Origin: Hemibagrus wyckioides
Taxonomy: Eukaryota > Chordata > Actinopteri > Siluriformes > Bagridae
Length of the DNA: 64,000 nt
Assembly: GCF_019097595.1 (NCBI RefSeq)
Contig: NC_080734.1
Location: 7,185,392 to 7,249,391, forward strand
Direction: 5' to 3'
The translations under genes and the position numbers were made by a program. Below are positions 53,310 through 62,543 of this stretch, piece by piece. Each line of letters begins with the position of its first letter. Positions within the stretch are counted from its first letter, which is position 1. The notes under the pieces were generated by a model. That model saw only the letters and a list, made by a program, of their open reading frames with translations, was not told the origin of the DNA and searched no databases.

Positions 53310-53850
53310 AGCTAACCTTCATATCCTAATTTATTACATCCATATACCTCCTCTTTGGCCTTCCTCTTTGCCTCCTTCCTGGCAGCTCCATGTCCAACAT
53401 TCTCCTACCAGTATACTCACTCTCCCTCCTCTGAACATGTCCAAACCATCTTAATCTGGCCTCCCTAACTTGGTCCCCCAAACATCCAACATGAGCTGTC
53501 CCTGAGATGTACTCGTTCCTAATCCTGTCCAACCGTGTCACTCCCAAAGAGAACTTCAACATCTTCAGCTCTGCTACCTCCAGCTCTGGCTCCTGTCTCT
53601 TCCTCAGTGACACTGTCTCTAAACCATACAGCATGGCCGGTCTCACCACTGTCTTGTACACCTTCCCCTTGATATTCTTCTATCACACAGAACTCCCGAC
53701 ACCTTTCTCCACCCATTCCAACCTGCCTGCACTCACTTCTTTACCTCTTTCCCACAATCTCCATTACCCTGGACTGTTGACCCCAAGTACTTAAACTCCT
53801 GTACCTTCTTCACCTCTTCACCCTCTCCTCTTACTAAAAATAAAAAATAG
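53310..53850 (-). mobile_element. LINE fragment, reverse-transcriptase C-terminal region
   Basis: The minus strand 53326-53661 is open: YKTVVRPAMLYGLETVSLRK, then LGVTRLDRIRNEYI, REARLRWFGHVQRRESEY and GRRQRGRPKRRYMDV. Upstream in other frames are KVQEFKYLGSTVQGNGD-like codons (53760-53850). This is the end of a non-LTR retrotransposon ORF2, 5'-truncated and frameshifted. I believe the type is RTE-like, but the clade is not certain. Confidence 0.85.
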
Positions 53851-54342
53851 CCCTGCACACTGGCAGTAGATAACGCTGAGAATCAATAATATGATTGTGT
53901 TAATAAAGAGTTGAAACTGTCATAGACAAAGTTTGTCGTTTGCAGTAATTGGATTATTTGGTTTTGATGGGTGTCTGGATCAGACTGAGCAAAAAACTCT
54001 GGATATATTCACTTGTACTGTGCACATGGAGATGGAAGCCCTGGGGCAATTATCCACTCAGTTTTCCATAAAAAGCTAAAGTTTCTGATGTATGACTCCA
54101 TCTAGTGGGCATTAACAGGATCTTTATTCGAAAAGACATTACTGATAGAGATCATTTTCAGCTAAAATGTAAAAATGGACTATATTAGAACTGACACCTT
54201 AATTAAAAAGAGTACCACGTGGTAATGATCACTGTGACACTGCTTAACACAAACACTAGTGTATTTTATTTTATTTTGCTTCCTTTGTTAAAAACTAAGG
54301 GGCAAAATCTACATTTTTTGGCAATATTTTTTATCGCTGTAA
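53851..54342. other. Intergenic DNA before pbk, nothing recognised
   Basis: AT-rich, without frame or element signature. Confidence 0.5.
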
Positions 54343-54426
54343 TTATAATATAATATAATATAATATAATATAATATAATATAATATAATATAATATAATA
54401 TAATATAATATAATATAATATAATAT
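54343..54426. repeat. (TAATA)n pentanucleotide array
   Basis: About 16 uninterrupted ataat units ending just upstream of the pbk promoter. Confidence 0.97.
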
Positions 54427-54512
54427 GTGTTTTTGTACGATTTTGAAGATCCCGCCTCCTGGACTAGTATTGGCTCTGAGGTCCTAACTTAAAACAACTT
54501 TTGGAATTATAA

Positions 54513-54648
54513 CCAATCATAACTCAGGACACGCTGTCGCAGTAGCCAATAATATCGCACAGGAGGCGGGCGTAAAGGTTGGTGAGGAGGAGGAGCAACA
54601 GTGAAACCGAACGGAAGACGTTTTGAAAGACGGGCGCGGATTTTCAAA
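54513..54648 (+). promoter_or_regulatory. pbk promoter with two CCAAT boxes and CDE/CHR-like sites
   Basis: CCAAT at 54513-54517 and 54546-54550 are 33 bp apart, a spacing typical of paired NF-Y sites. Downstream are TTTGAA (54622-54627), a GC site gggcgcgg (54632-54639) and, three bases on, ttcaaa (54643-54648, TTTGAA on the other strand). Paired CCAAT boxes with CDE and CHR elements are the established signature of G2/M genes repressed by DREAM. This fits the mitotic expression known for PBK. No TATA box is seen. Confidence 0.6.
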
Positions 54649-54674
54649 AAAACAAACAGGCTTGTTGTTAGGAA

Positions 54675-54818
54675 GTAAGTTAACTTTGTACATGACTGAA
54701 TAATAATAATAATAATATAAACATATCTAACCGTATATATATATATTATACAGGTAGTTATATTTGCAAACAGACGTCTTCTGTTAGGATTTACAGTGTT
54801 TATTGTTTTAAATTGCAG
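54675..54818 (+). other. pbk: Probable intron in the pbk 5' UTR
   Basis: The strong donor ggaa|gtaagt (54675) and the acceptor aattgcag| (54818) flank a 144-bp stretch just upstream of the start codon. This implies a non-coding first exon ending at 54674. Confidence 0.6.
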
Positions 54819-54822
54819 TAAG

Positions 54823-54892
54823 ATGGAGGCCGAGACCAAGTCACCGGATGCGTTTAAAACTCCGTGTAAACCGGCGAGGATGAAGAGTCCGG
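54823..54892 (+). CDS. pbk: pbk coding exon 1
   Basis: [20 protein letters not shown] then KSP plus one base. The donor ccgg|gtaaaa is followed within about 20 bases by the satellite array. Confidence 0.88.
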
Positions 54893-56767
54893 GTAAAACA
54901 TCTTACTCTTAATGTCTGAATCTTAATGTCTGCATCTAAATCTTAATGTCTGCATCTAAATCTTAATGTCTGAATCTAAATCTTAATGTCTGAATCTTAA
55001 TGTCTGCATCTAAATCTTAATGTCTGAATCTAAATCTTAATGTCTGCATCTAAATCTTAATGTCTGAATCTAAATCTTAATGTCTGCATCTAAATCTTAA
55101 TGTCTGAATCTTAATGTCTGAATCTAAATCTTAATGTCTGAATCTTAATGTCTGCATCTAAATCTTAATGTCTGAATCTAAATCTTAATGTCTGAATCTA
55201 AATCTTAATGTCTGAATCTTAATGTCTGCATCTAAATCTTAATGTCTGAATCTAAATCTTAATGTCTGCATCTAAATCTTAATGTCTGAATCTTAATGTC
55301 TGAATCTAAATCTTAATGTCTGAATCTTAATGTCTGCATCTAAATCTTAATGTCTGAATCTAAATCTTAATGTCTGAATCTAAATCTTAATGTCTGAATC
55401 TTAATGTCTGCATCTAAATCTTAATGTCTGAATCTAAATCTTAATGTCTGAATCTAAATCTTAATGTCTGAATCTTAATGTCTGCATCTAAATCTTAATG
55501 TCTGAATCTAAATCTTAATGTCTGCATCTAAATCTTAATGTCTGAATCTAAATCTTAATGTCTGCATCTAAATCTTAATGTCTGAATCTAAATCTTAATG
55601 TCTGAATCTAAATCTTAATGTCTGAATCTTAATGTCTGCATCTAAATCTTAATGTCTGAATCTAAATCTTAATGTCTGAATCTAAATCTTAATGTCTGAA
55701 TCTTAATGTCTGCATCTAAATCTTAATGTCTGCATCTAAATCTTAATGTCTGAATCTAAATCTTAATGTCTGCATCTAAATCTTAATGTCTGCATCTAAA
55801 TCTTAATGTCTGGATCTAAATCTTAATGTCTGGATCTAAATCTTAATGTCTGAATCTAAATCTTAATGTCTGGATCTAAATCTTAATGTCTGCATCTAAA
55901 TCTTAATGTCTGAATCTTAATGTCTGCATCTAAATCTTAATGTCTGAATCTAAATCTTAATGTCTGGATCTAAATCTTAATGTCTGCATCTAAATCTTAA
56001 TGTCTGGATCTAAATCTTAATGTCTGGATCTAAATCTTAATGTCTGAATCTAAATGTCTGAATCTTAATGTCTGGATCTAAATCTTAATGTCTGGATCTA
56101 AATCTTAATGTCTGAATCTAAATCTTAATGTCTGAATCTAAATGTCTGAATCTTAATGTCTGGATCTAAATCTTAATGTCTGAATCTAAATCTTAATGTC
56201 TGAATCTAAATGTCTGAATCTTAATGTCTGAATCTAAATCTTAATGTCTGGATCTTTATCTTAATGTCTGGATCTAAATCTTAATGTCTGGATCTAAATC
56301 TTAATGTCTGGATCTAAATCTTAATGTCTGGATCTAAATCTTAATGTCTGGATCTAAATCTTAATGTCTGGATCTAAATCTTAATGTCTGGATCTAAATC
56401 TTAATGTCTGGATCTAAATCTTAATGTCTGAATCTAAATGTCTGAATCTAAATCTTAATGTCTGGATCTAAATCTTAATGTCTGGATCTAAATCTTAATG
56501 TCTGGATCTTTATCTTAATGTCTGGATCTTTATCTTAATGTCTGGATCTATATCTCAATGTCTGAATCAAAATCTTAATGTCTGGATCTATATCTTAATG
56601 TCTGAATCTTTAAAATGTTAAACTTTTGCTACATATTTTGTATTTTTTGGTCTCAAGGAGTCAGATAGACAGATAGATAAATAGACAGACAGATTAGATT
56701 AGATAGATAGATTAAATTAGATAGATAGACAGACAGACAGATAAATAGACAGATTAGATTTGATAGA

Positions 56768-56831
<64 letters not shown>

Positions 56832-57011
56832 TTAGATTAGATTAGATATCTTGGATATATAGATAGACACAGATAGATAGACAGATAGATTAGATTAGAC
56901 AGATAGATAGACAGACAGATAAATAGGCAGATTAGATTTGGTAGATAGATAGACAAATTAGATTAGATATCTTGGATAGATAGACAGACAGACAGACTAG
57001 ATTAGATATCT

Positions 57012-57043
<32 letters not shown>

Positions 57044-57186
57044 TAAATAGACAGATTAGATTTGGTAGATAGATAGATTAGATTAGACAGATAGATAGAT
57101 AGACAGACTGATTAGATAGACAGACAGATAAATTGACAGATTAGATTTGATAGATAGATTAGACAGACAGATTAGATTAGATATCT

Positions 57187-57270
<84 letters not shown>

Positions 57271-60200
57271 TTAGATTTGATAGATAGATTAGACAGATAG
57301 ATAGACAGATAGATAGACAGACAGGTTAGATTAGATATCTTGGATAGACAGATAGATAGGTAGGTAGGTAGACAGACAGATTAGATATCTTGGATAGACA
57401 GATAGATAGATAGATAGGTAGGTAGGTAGGTAGGTAGACAGATAGATAGATAGCCATGTTTGCATTTAAAACTCCGTGTAAACCGGAGAAGAAGAATATG
57501 GCTCATGTTGTTTTCACCCGAAGGCCGAATATCCTTAACTTTTTGTGAGTAGTGTATGTTTAAAAACATGTTATAAGAAACTACTCGTTTTACAGTTTCT
57601 CTCGTTTGCACATTCAATTTTGTTGTACATTTTTTGGTGCGATGTGTCCTGTACTGTTTTGTGTTGGTTTTTTTTGTGTGTTTTCTGTTTCTGCTCTGTC
57701 TTCTACTGCTTGCACCTGGTTGCACATGTTGTACTTTATTTAGCTGGGACAAACTTTCTGTCCCTAGCTCTGTTTTTTTCTGTAGCTGTATGTTGTCTAT
57801 GTAGCAGCAGGGTCCTGGAGGAACGTTTTTATTTCACTATGTACTATGTCAGCTATATGTGGTTGAAACGACAGTAAAGCTTCTTGACTCTTGAATAAAC
57901 TATTGAAAGCCAAAAGCAGTCTTAAAAACAAGTTGACTTTGATACGAAGCAGTTTATAATTTTATTGGTTTAATAATTAACAATTTTCTGGTTTTGTTTT
58001 TCCCTGTAGTGAGCGCATGTGGGACCCCAGTTACTATTCCAGCGTCTCCGTTCATGAAGAAGCTCGGCTGTGGCACTGGTGTGAGCGTCTACCTCATGAA
58101 CAGGTACGATCGGTTGAAATCTGTTATTTGATCGATTGATAGATGGAATCCCGTGGAATCCCTGTTAACACTGGATTGTCTCGAAATCGCTTTCAGAAAC
58201 GGAAAACAGACTCAGTCGCCGTGGGCCATTAAGAAGATCAGCAGCAAGTGTGCAAAGACTCAGACGAACGTGTACCAGAAGCGGTTGTGCGAAGAAGCAA
58301 AGATCTTAAAGGAACTGCAGCACCCAAATATTGTTGGTAATTATATCTTTCACTCTCATCTGGACCTGTATGAATGAGCAGCCGTGGCTCGATGGAGGAA
58401 ATGGAGTGCTTTTCGTTTAAGGTCACACTCATCTTTTAACCCCCCCTGTGGCTTTGTTTTGGATAAACGTCTCTGCCTAAATGATTTGATGAGTCGTTTA
58501 GACTCATTTATTTATTTGTTTATTTATTTATTTTTTTTAATCGGCAGGTTTTAGAGCGTTCACCACAGCGAAGGATGGCTCAAAGTGTTTGGCGATGGAG
58601 TACGGAGGGGAGAAGTCTCTCAATGATCTGATTGAAAAGAGGCGGGAGGAAGGCTTTCAGGCTTTCCCAGTTGCCACTGTTGAAAAAGTGGCTCTTCATG
58701 TAGCTCGTGGTTTGCAGGTACTGATTGAAAAAAAATAAAGCCTTCATTCTTCCTATTCTAGTTTTCCATCATCGTCTAATTCAAATGTTTGGACACACCT
58801 AATTATGTGTATGCTTTTCTTCTAACGTTCTTAGAGGCATATTGATTGTTTTAGTCGTTGTCATACTGCATTAACAATCATTACAACAAACAACCAAGTA
58901 GACCGGGACATTCTCAGTTATGATTGTCCTTTTATTATTCTTGTAAATGACAATTACACAAAGTTTACATACAGTAGAGTGTCAAGAACATCCACCACTG
59001 CCAGTTAATTATAATGTATTATACTTACTTAATGTGGCCATTCTATTTGATTATATTTTCTGTCAATATTTATATCCTAATTACAGGAATTAGTTTCCTG
59101 AGCTCATGTTTTGCCCTTTATTCCCCTGTAAAATAAACAACACTACAATCTTCCCTTCAGTATCTGCACAATGAGAAAAGGCTTCTGCACGGAGACATGA
59201 AATCCTGCAACATCGTCATTAAAGGCGACTTTGAGACCATCAAAATCTGCGATGTCGGCGTTTCCCTTAAGCTGGATGAAAATATGCAAGGTAAGTAAGC
59301 CCTAAGCACAGTGTAAGTAAAATTGGTATTAAAACCTGTTCATAATCTGTTCATCATTTATGTAGTGAGCGACCCCAAGGCTCACTACATCGGCACCGAG
59401 CCGTGGAAACCCAAGGAGGCGCTGGAGGACGGACTAATAACTGACAAAGCTGATATCTTCGCATACGGACTCACCCTGTGGGAGATGATGACTCTCTCTG
59501 TGCCTCATCTGGAGATGCTCGACAGCGAGGGTGACTGCGATGATGGTTAGATCTATTTATTTATATTTATCATCAATGAACCACATGGTCATCTATTGGG
59601 TTGTTAACTCTTTTACTAAACACTGAACCTTACGTTCCTTTTTAGAGGTGAAAAGTCACTGGTGTCTTAACTCAGATTGTCTCCTGTGTGACTGCTACTC
59701 TGCTGAAATACTTAGGTTGCTTATATCTATAAAAATAACAGTTACTTTGGTGACATTTAGCTATTAAATATTGACAGTTTTTGTGCACTGCTGCTTTAAA
59801 ATCAGTTAGTTGAGTATTTTGACCTAGGTTAGGTATTAAGTTCCTAATGCTTTTACATATAAAACATTTTTCATCCATTTTTATTCAGCAACATTGAAGC
59901 TTGCTAGACTTCTGACGTACATGGGGAACTTAGATAATTTCATATTTTCTAGTTGCTACTCTGATTTTACATCAGTCACCCAGATATTAAACACTTCTTG
60001 AGTCACAAAACATAATACACATGCTTCTTATGTTTTGTTTATCGAATGTTTAAATTTCTTTCACCCCAAACCTAAATAAGAACCTTCACTTATAATTTTT
60101 CACTTCATTTTTCTCAGTTTTGTTTGTGTGTGTGTGTGTGTATACAGTACATACATGTCTCTGATTCTGATATCCGCCTGGTAAAAACTGTTCCACTCTC

Positions 60201-61054
60201 CTGCTTGCTCTTGGTCAATTTGTGTAGTGCAGCAGGTTGGAGGATTTAGAAGTTTGCACTACAGTAACTTTTACCTATATCATTTAGTTTATATCATCAC
60301 TTTATATTGTGACGTACTGGTCCTTTACTGTGTCTTCATAAAGCTTTTTAGTGGGCTCGTGATTTGAAGGTTTGTGAATAACCTGTGCAGTGATAATCCA
60401 GGACCAGGATTAGGAAATGTGGATTTTATCGATTACTCATTATTTTCTTTAATTAATACACAACATTCTACATATGCTGTATCTGCATCACACAACTGAC
60501 TGTTTATGACTGAAGAAAGGACATTATTCATAATCACGCTCTCAGGAGTTTATAATAATTTACAAACACACTCCATGTCACCCAAATGAGGATGAGGTTC
60601 CCTTCTGAGTCTGGTTCCTCTCAAGGTTTCTTTCTCATACCGTCTATGGGAGTTTTTTCCTCGCCACAGTCGCCTCAGGCTTGCTCACCAGTGGTGATTT
60701 TGTCAAACATTAATCTTGGACTTTTGTACTGTTTCTTATGTTCTGTAAAGCTGCTTTGTCCATTGTTAAAAGCGCTCTACAAACAAAATTTAATTGAATT
60801 CTGTTTGAACTATTTTAGACGACTCGTTTGATGAGGACTCGTTTGATGAGGAAGCCTATTACGAGAGACTGGGAACCCGTCCTCCACTGGACGCAGCCAC
60901 TCTGGGTGGTGCCTACCAGAGGATGGTAGAGCTTTTCTGTCTCTGTACTGAAGAAGATCCCAACAAAAGACCATCGGCTGCACACATCATTCAGGCTCTG
61001 GAGTCCAACAGCCAGCTGGATGATAAACGTAGTGAGGTGATCGTTATAGATTAA
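54823..61054 (+). CDS. pbk: pbk (TOPK), PDZ-binding mitotic kinase, 7 coding exons
   Basis: Exons 54823-54892, 58010-58103, 58197-58336, 58548-58717, 59161-59290, 59366-59545, 60819-61054. All phases agree, giving 339 aa (human 322). Family knowledge: a MAPKK-like serine/threonine kinase, active in mitosis after Cdk1 phosphorylation, and upstream of p38. Visible features: FKTPCK at 11-16, matching the human Thr9 Cdk1 site; glycine loop [10 protein letters not shown] (42-51); catalytic lysine in AIKK (67); HGDMKSCN (168-175) in place of HRD, as in human HGDIKSSN; CDVG (188-191) in place of DFG; and [12 protein letters not shown]. The acidic insert in exons 6-7 contains a repeated DSFDE. The C-terminus is longer than human and ends VIVID, not TDV. 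Convergent with esco2. Confidence 0.97.
54905..56615. repeat. Satellite array in pbk intron 1, 20/14-bp units
   Basis: Made of two related units: 20 bp (aatcttaatgtctgnatcta, n = a, c or g) and 14 bp (aatcttaatgtctg). In the proximal part a pattern of about 182 bp (seven 20-mers plus three 14-mers) recurs, for example 55081 against 55263. Distally (after about 55800) the g variant takes over and the 14-bp unit becomes rare. The last units degenerate (tttatc, tatatctc). Confidence 0.97.
56660..57452. repeat. GATA/GACA/GGTA mixed simple-repeat block
   Basis: About 0.8 kb of gata and gaca tetranucleotides, broken by recurring attagattagatatcttgg-type spacers (56836, 56958, 57000, 57174, 57331, 57379) and ending in gtag/ggta runs. 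The repeated spacer shows that larger blocks were duplicated as well as single tetramers. Confidence 0.95.
57456..57500 (+). pseudogene. Partial second copy of pbk exon 1
   Basis: tttaaaactccgtgtaaacc is identical to exon 1 (20 bases), with similarity continuing on both sides. It reads [14 protein letters not shown] from an atg at 57456. No donor near the exon 1 junction position is kept. The next good donor (ttttt|gtgagt, 57546) would join the next exon out of frame, so I call it non-functional. Confidence 0.75.
58010..58103 (+). CDS. pbk: pbk coding exon 2
   Basis: [20 protein letters not shown] then [11 protein letters not shown]. Human has [20 protein letters not shown]. Phase 1 in, phase 2 out. 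Confidence 0.96.
58197..58336 (+). CDS. pbk: pbk coding exon 3
   Basis: [20 protein letters not shown] then [20 protein letters not shown], with the catalytic lysine. Phase 1 out at gttg|gtaatt. Confidence 0.96.
58548..58717 (+). CDS. pbk: pbk coding exon 4
   Basis: [40 protein letters not shown], ending HVARGLQ. Phase 0 out. Confidence 0.96.
59161..59290 (+). CDS. pbk: pbk coding exon 5
   Basis: [20 protein letters not shown] and [20 protein letters not shown]: the catalytic loop and metal-binding motif. Confidence 0.97.
59366..59545 (+). CDS. pbk: pbk coding exon 6
   Basis: [40 protein letters not shown]. Phase 1 donor gatg|gttaga, a slightly weak match (gtta). Confidence 0.95.
60460..60805 (+). 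repeat. Dispersed repeat family X, long copy in pbk intron 6
   Basis: Matches the reverse complement of 30473-30805 along about 330 bp (acatatgctgtatctgcatc, cacacaactgact, tctggttcctctcaaggttt). It ends 14 bases before pbk exon 7. Confidence 0.75.
60819..61054 (+). CDS. pbk: pbk coding exon 7
   Basis: Starts [20 protein letters not shown], with a 15-bp tandem duplication (gactcgtttgatgag twice). Continues [20 protein letters not shown] and HIIQALE, and ends SEVIVID then taa. Confidence 0.96.
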
Positions 61055-62410
61055 AGTCATGAGTATGATGGGTTTATTCTTGTCTTTTTCACTATTCTGT
61101 CTGTCCTTGTTTGTGTTATTTTTTCCTGTCCTTTGTTTAAACCTCTCTAAAATTACATAGAGTTTACTCTACAGCTATAACCTGCAACTTTACTCTAATT
61201 GTGTTCGTTATTAAACAGTTTGAAATTAAATGTAATCTGTCCTAGTTCTGATGTCTTCCATGATTTTCATATCCATTTTAAATTGTGATAGCAGTTAAAT
61301 TTTTTTTGTTTATTACATTTCACATATTTACACGTCTAGTGTCTTGCATTCTAGCTCTTGTGCTACTTATGCAGTGAATGTTTTATAATGAATAGCTACT
61401 GTAAAAACAGACACGTGTACATTTTCTGTTTCTATCTACTGATAGCAGATTGATCTTTTTGTAGTTTGTTTTATTAAAACGACAAATATAGCCAAAATCA
61501 AAAAGACATGCAGGGAGTTGGAATAGGGAAAATGTAGGAATATAGAACATGGACTACAATTCAGACAAAATAGTAAAAAATGAGTTGAGCCCAGAGTATT
61601 GGGGTGGTGAATTTTATTATAAACCAGTAAGGTGATTTATGAATTTTGTCTGTACATGGGAAAATATTTCCATCTACTGTACTGTAAGATTGTCCTGAAA
61701 GTTTAAACTAAACACTTATCTAACCAAAGAACCCTGAAGGAATGCTGTTTAAGGCCCGAGTTTCTTCGTTTGCCCTTCATAAGACAGTCCATGCTTGGGC
61801 TAGGAAATTGGACATATGTTCATTTATAGGACCAAATACACATTTTTTGCAGCAACATTTATTTAAAATATTTACAGATAAACTGCACATGAAACATTTA
61901 TACCAGCAGATTGTTCTCAGAACATGAGGGGTCATGTGCAAGTTCTTCAAATAATTTTATCTTAAACAAGGGCTAAAACATGAACTTGCCTGAGTATCAA
62001 CTTGGAATAAAACAACTAGAGAAATTTCCACACAGATTGAATTTGGGTTTAAAACAAAATGTACATATTTCCCATTAACGTAGAAAGTGAGCTGAAGATG
62101 TTTCATTGTGCTACTTGCTTGCCACTGGAGGATGGCTCAAGTAGCTGGACAGTGTGCATGTTTAAATAATTGCATGCACACTTAATTATACGCATGTTTT
62201 TATAGAGATTTACGAAACCATACAGATCGAGTCAAACCTCTTTCTAGAAATGTGTTAATGTCTTTTTGACCAATTGTTCCATTAAAATGCATGTTTGCAA
62301 AAAGCTTCATTCGAACTGAATTAAACTGTTAATAAACAGAACAGCAGCGAGTCATTTCTCAGTCTAAAATATATATGAGACAGTGAGAACTGTAAACTAG
62401 TTTATAAAAA
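61055..62410. other. Tail-to-tail 3' region of pbk and esco2
   Basis: About 1.36 kb shared by two convergent 3' UTRs. Candidate signals: ATTAAA at 61210-61215 for pbk (plus), and AATAAA on the minus strand at 61859-61864 for esco2. No gene between them. Confidence 0.5.
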
Positions 62411-62543
62411 TTAGCCAATAAAGTTATAAACCAGAAATGTGGGAGTTCCACAGTACTTTGTTGCAAAGAGCTTGCCATCAGGAGTGGGGTCAGAGAAGGC
62501 GATTTCATCTTTGGTCAGTGGGCTTCCATACATGAACGATCCC
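62411..62543 (-). CDS. esco2: esco2 last exon
   Basis: [20 protein letters not shown] then [23 protein letters not shown] and stop (taa at 62413-62411). The acceptor on the minus strand is ttgcag|ggg. Confidence 0.95.

Noticed and set aside
56660..57452. Possible CRISPR-like array of repeats and spacers
   Set aside because: Repeats are simple tetranucleotides with variable spacing in a vertebrate intron; nothing like a CRISPR repeat-spacer order.
57381..57877. Two opposite frames over 100 codons after the GATA block
   Set aside because: Neither resembles a known protein. One includes the simple repeat, and both fall within pbk intron 1.
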